64,000 bases of DNA from Bacteroidales bacterium (GCA_013141385.1 JABFRB010000041.1:24531-88530), one strand, 5' to 3'; counted from the first letter of the stretch, positions 9,633-18,785 are shown. The notes: generated by a model not told the origin, from the letters alone. Numbers and translations are program-made.

Positions 9633-10491
9633 TTTTTTTGCTTTTTAAACTATTATCGAACTTTTCTCTTATTTCTTGTGATTGACGAATAAATTGATTC
9701 AATGCTTCGATGTTCTCAGATTCAATTAACTCCTTCATGATTTCAATCTGATGAATAAAAAGTTGCAGGTTTTGGCTGATATACACTTTATTCTGAATAA
9801 GAATTGGAATCCAAACTTCTAATGGACTTTTTGCTAAACGTGTGGATGAATCAAACCCACTCGCAGCAATATCCAGCCATTGGTAATTTGCATCTAAAGA
9901 ACAATCCACTGTACTGGCTACTCCGTACGATACAATTTGTGGAAGATGCGAAACCAATGCAACAAGTCTATCATGCTTATCTTCATCCATATATTCAACC
10001 ACCATTCCCAGTATTCTGAATATCTCCTCAGCATGTTTAATAGCTAGTTTGGAAGATAATTCCGCCTGACAAATAATTGATTTTTTATCTTTAAAGAGAT
10101 TTCCATCAGAGCCCTGTGGCCCACCAATTTCGGAGCCTGCCATTGGGTGAGCAGCTACAAAGCTTCCTCTATTTTGATGATTTTGAACGGCTCTGCATAT
10201 CGATGATTTTGTAGATCCCACATCTATTATAACTGCATCGACCTTAATTCTACTTAAAAGATCAGAAACAATTGAAATGGCAGCATCAACAGGAACGGCA
10301 ACTATTATAACATCAGACTCACAGGCAATTCTTTCAATTGTCCATGAGTCGTCGATTATTCCAGCCTTAATTGCATAATCAATATTTTCCTGACTTATAT
10401 CAAACCCTGCAATGCATTTAAACATCCCTTTAACCCCCAAAGCAATTGAGCAACCAATCAATCCTGTTCCAACTATCGAAATATTTTTCAT
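9571..10491 (-). CDS. tyrA: Prephenate dehydrogenase
   Basis: A 306-aa enzyme that oxidatively decarboxylates prephenate to 4-hydroxyphenylpyruvate for tyrosine. Seen: N-terminal GTGLIGCSIALG dinucleotide loop, AHPMAGSEIGGP near residue 130, and the conserved VSHLPQIVS segment. It lies 4 bp after the aminotransferase gene and overlaps the next gene by 62 bp. No ACT domain is visible, so control is probably transcriptional and through the DAHP synthase. Confidence 0.92.
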   Translation of the reverse strand: MKNISIVGTGLIGCSIALGVKGMFKCIAGFDISQENIDYAIKAGIIDDSWTIERIACESDVIIVAVPVDAAISIVSDLLSRIKVDAVIIDVGSTKSSICRAVQNHQNRGSFVAAHPMAGSEIGGPQGSDGNLFKDKKSIICQAELSSKLAIKHAEEIFRILGMVVEYMDEDKHDRLVALVSHLPQIVSYGVASTVDCSLDANYQWLDIAASGFDSSTRLAKSPLEVWIPILIQNKVYISQNLQLFIHQIEIMKELIESENIEALNQFIRQSQEIREKFDNSLKSKKNGNKTINWSSATEIVVARVE

Positions 10492-10495
10492 GACT

Positions 10496-11665
10496 TTACC
10501 TAAAAATGTTAAATCGTCTTACCCTTAATAGTGCTTCTTGAAGTGTATTAATATCAGAACAAAGCGAAATCCTAATAAAACCTTCGCCATTGCTACCAAA
10601 TACAGTTCCAGGGGTAATGAATACTCCCGTTTGTCTTAGAATTTCTCCAGAGAAGGCTTCGGATTCAACTATATATGGAGGAATCTTCGCCCATAGGAAT
10701 AGCCCACTTTGAACTGGATTGAAGGTGCAATCCAGTTCACCTGCAATCTGTTTTGTAATTCCCTGTCGAATCTTGTATTCAGCATTAAGATTCTCATACC
10801 ATTCCTTTCCACATCCCAATGCAACAGCAGCTGCAAGTTGAACTGGAAGTGGCATTCCTGAATCCATATTTGTTTTGAATCTTAATACTTTTGAAAGCAA
10901 ATCGGCCTTGCCTACCATCATACCAACTCTCCACCCAGCCATGTTGTGCGATTTGCTCAAGGAATTCAGTTCAATGGCGACATCAAGACCACCATTTACC
11001 TGAAGTATTGATAAAGGCTTATGGTTTAGAATAAAACTATACGGATTATCATGACAGATTAAAATTCCATGCTTTTGCCCAAATTCAACAAGACGTTCGA
11101 AAAGCGAGATGTTAGGCTTTGTGCCAGTTGGCATATTAGGATAGTTTACCCACATCAACTTAACACCTTTAAGGTTTTGCTTCTCGATTTCTTCAAAATC
11201 AGGAAAATACCCATTTTCTTCCTTTAACAAGTAATCCAATACCTCTGCACCAGCCATCTGAGAAGCAATTCGGTATACTGGATATCCAGGGTTAGGCACC
11301 AGAACCTTATCCCTTTCATTCAAAAATGCCATACTCAGATGCATGATTCCCTCTTTTGAACCCATTAACGGGAGAACCTCAGTATTATAATCAAGTTTAA
11401 CGCTATAGTAATTGGTGTACCATTCAGAGATTGCTTTTCGGAGTTCATCAGCACCTCTATACCCCTGATAGCCGTGATTGCCATCTTTATAACTCTCTTT
11501 TGCTAACGCTTCAAGCATTTCGGTTGGAGGAGCAAGATCTGGGCTTCCAATTCCTAGATTTATAATCTTAACACCCTGATTTGAAAGAGATTCAAGTTCT
11601 ATTCTTTTTTTTGAGAAATAGTATTCCTGAACATCTTCTATTCTCCTTGCAGTTTGCATTTCCAT
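10496..11665 (-). CDS. PLP-dependent class I/II aminotransferase (aromatic pathway)
   Basis: A 389-aa fold-type I aminotransferase. Seen: INLGIGSPDLAPP, the YPNMPTG segment, and the PLP-Lys motif SLSKSHNMAGWRVG near residue 235. It resembles LL-diaminopimelate or aspartate/aromatic aminotransferases. Its position between pheA and tyrA makes transamination of phenylpyruvate and 4-hydroxyphenylpyruvate (or prephenate) the likely role. That is inferred from context, since substrate cannot be read from the sequence. Confidence 0.82.
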   Translation of the reverse strand: MEMQTARRIEDVQEYYFSKKRIELESLSNQGVKIINLGIGSPDLAPPTEMLEALAKESYKDGNHGYQGYRGADELRKAISEWYTNYYSVKLDYNTEVLPLMGSKEGIMHLSMAFLNERDKVLVPNPGYPVYRIASQMAGAEVLDYLLKEENGYFPDFEEIEKQNLKGVKLMWVNYPNMPTGTKPNISLFERLVEFGQKHGILICHDNPYSFILNHKPLSILQVNGGLDVAIELNSLSKSHNMAGWRVGMMVGKADLLSKVLRFKTNMDSGMPLPVQLAAAVALGCGKEWYENLNAEYKIRQGITKQIAGELDCTFNPVQSGLFLWAKIPPYIVESEAFSGEILRQTGVFITPGTVFGSNGEGFIRISLCSDINTLQEALLRVRRFNIFR

Positions 11666-11677
11666 ATTTCTAGTTTT

Positions 11678-12559
11678 TTAATTTACAATTAAGGTTTTGT
11701 GACTAGGAATATCCTGATTATTGTAATCGTCAGGCAAATCCTGACTCCTATAAATACCCAGAATATCTAATGTTGATGTATGTTTCCTTGCTATCTTAAA
11801 TGCTTGATAAAATTGGGGAAGAGCCGTAAAAACTAAATCCGCATGGAATATATACTCCCATCTTTTTCCAACTATTGGAAGGGATTGGAGCATAGTCAGA
11901 TTTATTCCATAATCCGCAAAAGGCTGTAAAATATTAAGCAGACTACCGGGTTGATGTTTTGCTGTAAATGTTATGCTTGCTTTATTTGATGTATCAGAAG
12001 CCTGAGTAGAAGATTTTTTCTCAAGGATCAAAAATCTAGTATAATTCTCCTTGTTCGATTCAATTGATGGTTCAATAATCTCAAGCCCATACTCTAATGC
12101 AGCGTTTTTACTTGCTACTGTCGCAACCCCTTTCAGGTTAAACTCTGCAATTTGCTTAGCACTTAAGGCGGTGTCTACGCCCTCTACGAGTTTAATCGAT
12201 GGGTAATTTTTAAAAAAAATTGTACACTGCGCCAATGCCATAGGATGTGAGCGAACCTCGTTTATTGAATCAATCGTCTCGCCGAATGAGGCAATAAGAT
12301 TCTGAACAATTCTGAGGTATATTTCTCCCGTTATTCTTAATGATGAATCTCTTATAAGAGCATAATTAGGAAGAATGCTCCCCACTAAAGAATTCTCAAT
12401 CGCCATAATCCCAAAATTGGCTTTACGGGTCTCCACTGAATCCACAAGTCCTCGGAAGGTCATACACTCAAGAATTTCTATCCCTGAACCAAAATATTCA
12501 ATCGCAGCCTCTTGATGAAAAGCTCCTTTAACGCCTTGAATTGCTACAATTTTTTTCAT
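11678..12559 (-). CDS. pheA: Prephenate dehydratase with ACT domain
   Basis: A 293-aa monofunctional enzyme that converts prephenate to phenylpyruvate. Seen: N-terminal GVKGAFHQEAA, the TRFLIL catalytic segment near residue 175, and a C-terminal ACT domain (GSLLNILQPFADYGINLTMLQSLPI, then WEYIFHADL). No chorismate mutase domain is present; that activity is supplied by the fusion at 8538-9632. It is the first structural gene of the operon. Its ATG lies 23 bp after the T-run of a second leader terminator. Confidence 0.93.
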   Translation of the reverse strand: MKKIVAIQGVKGAFHQEAAIEYFGSGIEILECMTFRGLVDSVETRKANFGIMAIENSLVGSILPNYALIRDSSLRITGEIYLRIVQNLIASFGETIDSINEVRSHPMALAQCTIFFKNYPSIKLVEGVDTALSAKQIAEFNLKGVATVASKNAALEYGLEIIEPSIESNKENYTRFLILEKKSSTQASDTSNKASITFTAKHQPGSLLNILQPFADYGINLTMLQSLPIVGKRWEYIFHADLVFTALPQFYQAFKIARKHTSTLDILGIYRSQDLPDDYNNQDIPSHKTLIVN

Positions 12560-12582
12560 TTTAAAATTTGATATTATGAAAC

Positions 12583-12614
12583 AAAAAAAGAGATCCTCTT
12601 TCGGAGACCTCTTT
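12583..12614 (-). terminator. Attenuator terminator 2, directly upstream of pheA
   Basis: On the minus strand the hairpin AAAGAGGTCTCC - GAAA - GAGGATCTCTTT (12614-12587) runs into seven T residues (12589-12583). The stem has six perfect outer pairs, one wobble and a few inner pairs around a GAAA loop. It is the 3:4 hairpin of the pheA-proximal attenuator. Confidence 0.8.
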
Positions 12615-12659
12615 GCGTATTTTTAATCTACTTTTTCTACACAATGTTTTCAGTCCCCA
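12602..12659 (-). promoter_or_regulatory. Antiterminator pairing of attenuator 2
   Basis: GGGGAC (12658-12653), made of the last two sense codons of leader peptide 2, can pair with GTCTCC (12608-12603), the ascending arm of terminator 2. This gives six pairs with one G-U; a wobble can extend each end. Formation would disrupt the terminator. A ribosome on the leader stop codon would mask GGGGAC and allow termination. Confidence 0.65.
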
Positions 12660-12718
12660 GAGTTTTGGAGGTAAAAAAAGTAATAGAAAAAGTAATATGT
12701 TCTGCCTATATTGTTCAT
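12650..12718 (-). CDS. Leader peptide 2 (22 aa, Tyr/Phe-rich), attenuator of the aromatic operon
   Basis: ATG at 12718 and TGA at 12652-12650 encode a 22-residue peptide whose residues 8-16 are YYFFYYFFY, nine consecutive aromatic codons; there is no Trp. Length, position before a terminator and the aromatic run match the leader peptides of ribosome-mediated attenuators. Peptide function is not expected; the codons are the sensor. It is too short for standard gene calling. Confidence 0.85.
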   Translation of the reverse strand: MNNIGRTYYFFYYFFYLQNSGD

Positions 12719-12787
12719 CTACTGTCTAATGTTCGTTTGTTTAGTATTTTATCCTTTAGTATTATGTTTGATATTTAGAATCTGCTT

Positions 12788-12819
12788 AAAAATAAAAAAG
12801 CCCCGCATCTGCAGGGCTT
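12788..12819 (-). terminator. Attenuator terminator 1, distal
   Basis: On the minus strand AAGCCCTGC - AGAT - GCGGGGCTT (12819-12798) forms a nine-pair stem with one G-U, followed by TTTTTTATTTTT. It is the strongest intrinsic terminator in the leader region and lies 35 bp after the stop of leader peptide 1. Confidence 0.88.
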
Positions 12820-12874
12820 GGTTTATTTTGTGCTTTTTATTTCATTTCTAAATTTTACACAATTGCCAAGCCCT
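12813..12874 (-). promoter_or_regulatory. Antiterminator pairing of attenuator 1
   Basis: AGGGCTTGG (12874-12866), within the codons for Lys-Gly-Leu-Ala just after the Phe/Tyr run of leader peptide 1, is perfectly complementary over nine bases to CCAAGCCCT (12821-12813), the ascending arm of terminator 1. The two pairings are mutually exclusive, the layout expected of a classical amino-acid attenuator. Confidence 0.82.
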
Positions 12875-12935
12875 TGCTTTCGTAAAAGTAGAAGTAAAAA
12901 TAGCTGGCAAAAAAATTTGAATTGTGCGAAATCAT
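12855..12935 (-). CDS. Leader peptide 1 (26 aa, Phe/Tyr-rich), attenuator of the aromatic operon
   Basis: ATG at 12935 and TAA at 12857-12855 encode 26 residues with FFASYFYFYFY at positions 8-18: five Phe and four Tyr in eleven codons, no Trp. The antiterminator strand begins eight bases after the last Tyr codon, inside the frame, so ribosome position can choose between the two RNA folds. Together with leader 2 it forms a tandem Phe/Tyr sensor ahead of pheA. No clear TAnnTTTG promoter was found in the 150 bp upstream. Confidence 0.87.
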   Translation of the reverse strand: MISHNSNFFASYFYFYFYESKGLAIV

Positions 12936-13083
12936 AGTGCCTATTATTGAATGCAATATTAAATCATTTATCCAAACAAAAAAATAAAATCAATAAAATA
13001 ACAAAATGAAAACAATAACTATTATATTTATAGATAATTACAAATACATAAAACTAGTTAATTAGAAAAATGAACTATCAATC

Positions 13084-13728
13084 CTATTTTAATAATGTTA
13101 TCATCGAAATAGGATTTTCTGCTTTGAAAACTGCATTACCAGCCACCAAAACATTAGCTCCTGCTTTGTAAAGTTGAGATGCATTATTTGCATCAACTCC
13201 ACCATCAACTTCAATAAGAGTATTTAGATTTTGAGAATCAATCATCTCTCTTAATCGCTCAATCTTTCTATAACTATTAGCAATAAACTTTTGACCACCA
13301 AACCCAGGATTAACCGACATTATTAAAACTAAATCTGCCTCACCTAATATTTCGCTCAGGAGTTCAACAGGAGTATGGGGATTTACAGAAACACCGGCCT
13401 TCATACCTAAATTTCGAATTTGGGACAAAGTTCTATGTAAATGGGTACATGCCTCATAATGAACAGTAAGAATATCGGCACCAGCTTCTTTAAATTTTTC
13501 GAGATACCTATCAGGTTCAATAATCATTAAATGTACATCCAAAGGCTTTTTCGCCAACTTTTTAACCTGCGTAACTACCGGAAAACCAAAAGAAATGTTT
13601 GGAACAAATACTCCATCCATGATATCAAGATGAAACCAATCGGCCTGGCTGGCATTTATCATTTCAATATCCCTATTCAGATTGCCAAAATCGGCAGAAA
13701 GTAGAGATGGAGCAACTAGATGATTCAT
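13084..13728 (-). CDS. rpe: Ribulose-phosphate 3-epimerase
   Basis: A 214-aa TIM-barrel enzyme interconverting ribulose-5-P and xylulose-5-P in the pentose phosphate pathway. Seen: APSLLSADFGNL at the N-terminus, HLDIMDGVFVPNISFG with metal and catalytic residues, SVNPGFGGQKF, and EVDGGVD near the C-terminus. Same strand as the aromatic operon, but separated from its leader by about 150 bp with no visible terminator. Confidence 0.95.
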   Translation of the reverse strand: MNHLVAPSLLSADFGNLNRDIEMINASQADWFHLDIMDGVFVPNISFGFPVVTQVKKLAKKPLDVHLMIIEPDRYLEKFKEAGADILTVHYEACTHLHRTLSQIRNLGMKAGVSVNPHTPVELLSEILGEADLVLIMSVNPGFGGQKFIANSYRKIERLREMIDSQNLNTLIEVDGGVDANNASQLYKAGANVLVAGNAVFKAENPISMITLLK

Positions 13729-13807
13729 TGATTAATTTTTGCACAAAAGTAGAAAAATCTTTAGTTGCAAGCTAATTTGTCAACTTTTTAATATTTAAAC
13801 TTTAAGG

Positions 13808-14671
13808 TTATCCAAGATAACTCTTCAAAATTTTACTTCTGGTGGTCTGTTTCAATCTCTTAATAGCCTTCTCCTTAATCTGCCGAACTCGTTCACGCGT
13901 GAGATCAAACTCCTCTCCAATCTCCTCTAAAGTATGCGGGTGTTTTCCATTCAATCCAAAATATAATCGGATTATGTTTCCTTCTCTAGGAGTTAAGGTA
14001 GCCAAAGCTCTTTCAATCTCTTTTCTTAAACTATCATTAAGCAACCCTCTATCAGGAGCAGGAGAGTCATGCGATAGGAGTACATCATACATATTGCTAT
14101 CCTCATCCTGAGTCAAAGGCGCATCCATTGAAAGATGTCGATTTGAACTTCTTAAAGCTTCCTTTACATCATCAGTAGCAAGTTCTAGAACTTCCACTAA
14201 TTCATCAACAGATGGCTCCCTCTCATATTTCTGCTCAAGTTCGGCAAAAGCTTTATTAACCTTATTTATAGAGCCTATTTTATTCAGGGGTAACTTAACA
14301 ATTCGTGATTGTTCAGCTAAAGCTTGAAGAATAGACTGTCGAATCCACCATACTGCATAGGAAATAAACTTAAAACCACGTGTTTCGTCGAAACGCTGAG
14401 CTGCCTTAATTAATCCAAGATTCCCTTCATTAATCAAGTCAGGCAAACTAAGACCCTGATTTTGATATTGCTTTGCAACAGATACCACAAATCGTAAATT
14501 GGCTTTTACAAGTTTATTCAACGCTTCTTCATCACCCTCTTTCAATTTACGAGCAAAGTTTACCTCCTCCTCCGATGAAAGTAAGTCAACTTTTCCAATC
14601 TCGTGTAAGTATTTATCAAGTGAGACTGTTTCCCGATTGGTAACCTGTTTAATAATTTTAAGTTGTCTCAT
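13808..14671 (-). CDS. rpoD: Primary sigma factor RpoD (Bacteroidota type)
   Basis: A 287-aa sigma-70 beginning [28 protein letters not shown], which matches the usual Bacteroidota start; an in-frame ATG nine codons upstream (14698) is therefore less likely. Region 2 is clear ([51 protein letters not shown]), as is region 4 ([35 protein letters not shown]). It lacks the large region 1.1 of proteobacterial RpoD. Divergent from rho, with an AT-rich 264-bp gap. Confidence 0.93.
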   Translation of the reverse strand: MRQLKIIKQVTNRETVSLDKYLHEIGKVDLLSSEEEVNFARKLKEGDEEALNKLVKANLRFVVSVAKQYQNQGLSLPDLINEGNLGLIKAAQRFDETRGFKFISYAVWWIRQSILQALAEQSRIVKLPLNKIGSINKVNKAFAELEQKYEREPSVDELVEVLELATDDVKEALRSSNRHLSMDAPLTQDEDSNMYDVLLSHDSPAPDRGLLNDSLRKEIERALATLTPREGNIIRLYFGLNGKHPHTLEEIGEEFDLTRERVRQIKEKAIKRLKQTTRSKILKSYLG

Positions 14672-14935
14672 GATCAGGTAATAAGATTTGAAAAACAATG
14701 GATGAAATTAATTATTAATTGATAAAAATCATGTTTTTATCAACTTTTTTTTAAAAAACTTATTAGAAAATGATAAACAGTTATAGTTTTTTTTTTGTTT
14801 TAGAAAGGAAATCCTTATCATTGCAAAAAATACCGCTTATATTTCTTTTTAATCCCATTTCATATTTTCAAACTTTAATCGAAATTCTTTTTTTTCCCAA
14901 CTACTAAAAATCCAGTTAAAACTTTTGATCATTTT

Positions 14936-16762
14936 ATGTACGATATTTTAGAACTAAACAAAAAACTGCTTCCTGAACTTAAGGATATAGCAAAAGACAT
15001 GAATATCAAGAAGATAGAAAATTTGCGTAAGCAAGAACTTATCTACCGTATACTTGATCAACAGGCAATAAATGCTGCAAGCGAATCAAAAATAAAACTA
15101 AAAGAGAAAAAAGAAGATACTCAACCACAGCCAATTACCGAAATTCAACCCAAAAATGAACATGCTTTAGATCGTGGAAAAAGGAAACGTTTTACACGTC
15201 CAAAGGAAGGTTCAAGAGAATTTTTTAACGATAGCCAAAAACCTCGCATTGAAATTCCAAAAGAAGCCCCAAAAGAGATCCTATTTGAAGACCTATCAAC
15301 GCCAAAAATTGAAAGTAGACCATTTCAAATTAATCGTCCAAAGCCACAGATTAAAAAACAATTATCAGTTCCCCTATTGGACGCAGATCTTGGCGCAGAT
15401 ATTCCTGAAATTGAACCTGTTATTGAACCAATAGTTGGAAATATCGATGGGTTTGAAGCAGCCACTCCCATTGTAGAAGTTGATTCAATACAATCAAATA
15501 TTCCTAACGAACAAGTTGGTAAAGAGGATTTTCAGCAGAATCAATCGGAAACAACAATTGACGGGGAAAGAAAACCTGCATTCCGTGATCAAAATTTCCG
15601 CAAAGGATTTGAACGTAGAACTGGCGATAGATTTGATTTTGATGGCATTGTAAGCACTACAGGTGTTCTCGAAATTATGCCCGATGGTTACGGTTTTCTC
15701 CGCTCATCGGATTACAACTATCTTAGTTCCCCTGATGATGTTTATGTTTCACAATCGCAAATTAAACTTTTCGGCTTAAAAACAGGTGATACTGTAACCG
15801 GAACGATCCGTCCCCCAAAAGATGGCGAAAAATATTTCCCGCTGATTAAAGTAAATGAAATAAATGGTCGAAATCCGGAATATATCCGCGATAGAGTTCC
15901 ATTCGATTTCCTAACTCCCCTTTTCCCTAACGAAAAATTCACATTATTAGGAAGTGGACAAAATATTCTATCCGCAAGGGTGATAGATATGTTCACGCCT
16001 ATTGGTAAAGGCCAAAGGGGATTAATAGTTGCTCAGCCTAAGACTGGTAAAACTATTCTATTAAAAGATATTGCTAACTCCATAGCAGCAAACCACCCTG
16101 AGGTTTACATGATTGTTCTTTTAATCGATGAACGCCCTGAGGAGGTTACAGATATGGCACGTAGCGTAAACGCAGAGGTTATCTCATCAACATTCGATGA
16201 GCCAGCTGAGCGGCATGTTAGAATTGCTAATATTGTTCTTGAGAAGGCAAAAAGATTAGTTGAATGCGGACATGATGTTGTAATTTTGCTCGACTCAATT
16301 ACTCGTTTGGCAAGAGCGTTCAATACTGTTCAACCTGCATCAGGTAAAGTTTTATCGGGTGGTGTTGATGCCAATGCACTCCACAAACCTAAACGTTTCT
16401 TTGGTGCAGCACGTAATATTGAGAATGGTGGCTCACTTACAATCCTTGCTACCGCCCTTACTGATACAGGTAGTAAGATGGATGAGGTTATCTTTGAAGA
16501 GTTCAAGGGAACAGGCAACATGGAACTTCAACTTGATCGTAAGTTATCCAATAAGCGTATTTTCCCTGCTGTTGACATTACAGCTTCAAGTACGCGTCGT
16601 GATGATCTTCTTATTGACAAAGAAACCCTAAGTAAAATATGGGTACTCCGTAACTATCTTACCGATATGAATTCAGTTGAGGCAATGGAGTTTTTCCGCG
16701 ATCGTTTGATAAGAACACAAAACAACGAAGAGTTTTTGCAATCGATGAATAGCGACTATTAG
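14936..16762 (+). CDS. rho: Transcription termination factor Rho with long N-terminal insertion
   Basis: A 608-aa hexameric RNA helicase. Residues 1-45 are the Rho N-terminal helical domain. About residues 50-225 form a low-complexity, charged insertion rich in Lys, Pro, Glu and Asn, common in Bacteroidota. The RNA-binding cold-shock-like domain follows ([15 protein letters not shown]), then the ATPase with Walker A QPKTGKT and Walker [15 protein letters not shown]. The start [15 protein letters not shown] agrees with the family. Confidence 0.95.
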   Translation: MYDILELNKKLLPELKDIAKDMNIKKIENLRKQELIYRILDQQAINAASESKIKLKEKKEDTQPQPITEIQPKNEHALDRGKRKRFTRPKEGSREFFNDSQKPRIEIPKEAPKEILFEDLSTPKIESRPFQINRPKPQIKKQLSVPLLDADLGADIPEIEPVIEPIVGNIDGFEAATPIVEVDSIQSNIPNEQVGKEDFQQNQSETTIDGERKPAFRDQNFRKGFERRTGDRFDFDGIVSTTGVLEIMPDGYGFLRSSDYNYLSSPDDVYVSQSQIKLFGLKTGDTVTGTIRPPKDGEKYFPLIKVNEINGRNPEYIRDRVPFDFLTPLFPNEKFTLLGSGQNILSARVIDMFTPIGKGQRGLIVAQPKTGKTILLKDIANSIAANHPEVYMIVLLIDERPEEVTDMARSVNAEVISSTFDEPAERHVRIANIVLEKAKRLVECGHDVVILLDSITRLARAFNTVQPASGKVLSGGVDANALHKPKRFFGAARNIENGGSLTILATALTDTGSKMDEVIFEEFKGTGNMELQLDRKLSNKRIFPAVDITASSTRRDDLLIDKETLSKIWVLRNYLTDMNSVEAMEFFRDRLIRTQNNEEFLQSMNSDY

Positions 16763-16807
16763 AAATGAAAAGGGGTAAGTGAAATAATGACAATCACTTG
16801 CCGCAAT

Positions 16808-16840
16808 TTTGTATTTCAATCTTCATTTTTACTACTTTTG
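16808..16840 (+). promoter_or_regulatory. Promoter of ssrA, Bacteroidota consensus
   Basis: TTTG (16808-16811), a 21-bp spacer, and TACTTTTG (16833-16840) match the Bacteroidota -33 TTTG / -7 TAnnTTTG consensus. It lies 16 bp before the mature 5' end of tmRNA, leaving a short leader for RNase P to remove. Confidence 0.75.
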
Positions 16841-16856
16841 TATCACAATAGACCTT

Positions 16857-17253
16857 GGGGCTGACCTGGTTTTGACAGCAAGTAGAATGGGTCTGTAAGC
16901 ATGTCGAGCGTGGTGATGCTGGCTCGTAAATCCCAGAACACAAACTATATACGGCGAATCAAATTACGCTCTTGCTGCTTAATCCGCTATGCGAATTAGC
17001 TTAATTCCTTGCCCTAGGCGGTAGGGAACGAGATGTCTCACCGAAAACTCCTCCCTGTTGTTTTCGGTATATGGGGCACCAAACTAACGGGGATAGCTAG
17101 GGCAGACACCTCTAACACCCGGCGAAACACTAGAGGATAAGGGTTGGTTCGGTCGCATTTCGCCTGTCTAACCTCGAAAATCAAGAGATGCTAAGCATGT
17201 AGAACGCAGTCTGGTTCCTTGTTTGGACGAGGGTTCGACTCCCTCCAGCTCCA
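16857..17253 (+). ncRNA. ssrA: Transfer-messenger RNA
   Basis: Starts with GGGGCTGACCTGGTTTTGAC and ends with GGTTCGACTCCCTCCAGCTCC plus discriminator A; GGGGCTG pairs with CAGCTCC as the acceptor stem. The CCA end is not encoded. The tag frame at 16953-16982 reads GESNYALAA then TAA, a typical proteolysis tag. Length is about 397 nt. The 3' end is the integration site of the island that follows. Confidence 0.96.
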
Positions 17254-17257
17254 CAAA
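17241..17257 (+). repeat. Left attachment site in the ssrA 3' end
   Basis: CCCTCCAGCTCCACAAA, spanning the T-arm end, acceptor 3' strand and three following bases of ssrA, is repeated exactly at 43970-43986. An upstream GTTC also matches at the same spacing. Targeting of tmRNA 3' ends by tyrosine recombinases is well known. Confidence 0.88.
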
Positions 17258-17275
17258 TGTTAATTCAATTAATTT

Positions 17276-17311
17276 CAAAAAGCCTCAAAATGAAACATTT
17301 GAGGCTTTTTT
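17276..17311 (+). terminator. Island-borne terminator of ssrA
   Basis: AAAAAGCCTCAAA - ATGAAACA - TTTGAGGCTTTTT forms a stem of about 13 pairs with a T-rich end, starting 22 bp after the tmRNA 3' end. It lies inside the island and differs from the hairpin after the right attachment site, so the island seems to bring a replacement terminator for ssrA. Confidence 0.85.
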
Positions 17312-17474
17312 GTTTCGTAATACTTTCATTTTTTTTCATGTTTTTTCATTACTTTATTACCCTTATCGTATACCTCAATTTGTTGCTTTAAAAGGGTATC
17401 CTAATTAACATTATATATCTGTATTTCTGATATATAAATCACTATTTATTTTTTTTTATTTCATCCTGTTTCAC

Positions 17475-17482
17475 TACATTTG
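17475..17482 (+). promoter_or_regulatory. Candidate -7 element for the integrase
   Basis: TACATTTG fits TAnnTTTG and is 25 bp before the integrase ATG. No TTTG is present at the expected -33 distance, where the sequence is mostly T. Weak support. Confidence 0.4.
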
Positions 17483-17507
17483 TTTCAAATAGGTTACCTG
17501 AAAAACT

Positions 17508-18785
17508 ATGAATCATAAAAACACTTTTGCTGTTTCATTTTATCAACGGGTTGATAAAATAGACGATAAGAAAACCGCCCCCGTTTTCATGAGAGTCACA
17601 GTTAGCGGGAAAAGAGCTGACATCTCGATCAACAGGAGGGTTCATACTGACAACTGGGAGGATGGGAGAGCTAAGGGGAAAAGCCAAGAGGCTAAGCAAC
17701 TTAACCTGTACCTCGAAAGCCTAAAAGCTAAAGTTTACAACATCCAACGGGATCTGGTTGACAGGAAAGAGCCGATCACCGCCGAGAAGGTGAAAAAAAT
17801 CTTTCAAGGCAAAGGGGCTAATGACAAAACGTTGGTTCAGGTTTTTGAATACCATAATGAGCAGATGCGGCAACTCATCGGCAAGGATTTTAGTGTTGAA
17901 ACGTGGCATAGATATGAAACAACGCTAAAGCACGTTAAAGAGTTTATGCTCCATCAGTATAAGGTAAAGGATTTGTACCTGCATGAGGTAAGATACGAAT
18001 TCGTTACGAGCTTTGAGTTTTACCTAAAAACGGTCAGAAGTTGTGCGCATAACTCTACCCTAAAGTATATACTCAACTTCAGAAAGATAATATCGCTTGC
18101 CCTAAAGAATGAGTGGCTAGATAAAGACCCGTTTAAAAACTACTCGAACCGACTTGAGGAGGTTGATAGGGGCTTTTTATCAAAGGAGGAGTTGGCTGCA
18201 ATTGAGCAAAAAAATATTACCATTCCACGCCTTGCTGTAGTCCGAAACATTTTTATATTCTCATGCTATACAGGACTCTCCTACGCAGAGGTTGCTAAAC
18301 TATCGCTAAGTAATATTGTATTAGGCATTGATGGCGAGAAATGGATACACATACGTCGCACAAAAACGGATGTAAAATCAACAGTCCCTCTACTTCCAAA
18401 GGCTTTGGATATAATTGAGAGGTACAAAGAGCATCATTCGGTTCAGGGTAAAGACAAGTTGCTACCAGTAATGACAAACCAAAAAATGAATGCCTACCTG
18501 AAAGAGCTCGGGGATATTTGTGGGATTAGCAAGGTGCTAACCTACCACCTAGCACGCCATACATTTGCAACAACAGTAACCCTTACCAATGGAGTTCCCA
18601 TTGAATCGGTAAGCGCAATGCTTGGACACAAAAGCATCAAGACAACGCAAATCTATGCTAAAGTAGTTGAGCAAAAAGTCGGCACTGACATGGCTGCTCT
18701 AAAGCAAAAACTAATGGATGATGCGATTATTGTAAAACAAACAAAGGTTAATTTAGAAGAGATACAATCTAAAAAAGCACCCTAA
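17508..18785 (+). CDS. Tyrosine recombinase (island integrase)
   Basis: A 425-aa phage-integrase family protein with an N-terminal arm-binding part, a SAM-like core-binding domain (about residues 110-210) and a C-terminal catalytic domain. Catalytic segments: SCYTGLSYAEVAKL, where the usual first Arg is Ser; HLARHTFAT (HxxR); and MLGHKSIKTTQIYAKV (His and nucleophilic Tyr). Replacement of Arg I by Ser is known in Bacteroidota integrases such as IntDOT. Located next to ssrA and reading away from it, as expected for the enzyme that inserted the island. Confidence 0.92.
   Translation: MNHKNTFAVSFYQRVDKIDDKKTAPVFMRVTVSGKRADISINRRVHTDNWEDGRAKGKSQEAKQLNLYLESLKAKVYNIQRDLVDRKEPITAEKVKKIFQGKGANDKTLVQVFEYHNEQMRQLIGKDFSVETWHRYETTLKHVKEFMLHQYKVKDLYLHEVRYEFVTSFEFYLKTVRSCAHNSTLKYILNFRKIISLALKNEWLDKDPFKNYSNRLEEVDRGFLSKEELAAIEQKNITIPRLAVVRNIFIFSCYTGLSYAEVAKLSLSNIVLGIDGEKWIHIRRTKTDVKSTVPLLPKALDIIERYKEHHSVQGKDKLLPVMTNQKMNAYLKELGDICGISKVLTYHLARHTFATTVTLTNGVPIESVSAMLGHKSIKTTQIYAKVVEQKVGTDMAALKQKLMDDAIIVKQTKVNLEEIQSKKAP

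Noticed and set aside
13006..13065. Plus-strand 19-codon frame starting MKTITIIFIDNYKYIK near the leader region
   Set aside because: It lies on the opposite strand to the operon, has no downstream terminator or gene, and its composition is that of AT-rich non-coding DNA.
17223..17408. 61-aa frame starting in the 3' end of ssrA
   Set aside because: It begins inside tmRNA and crosses the terminator; this is RNA gene plus intergenic sequence.
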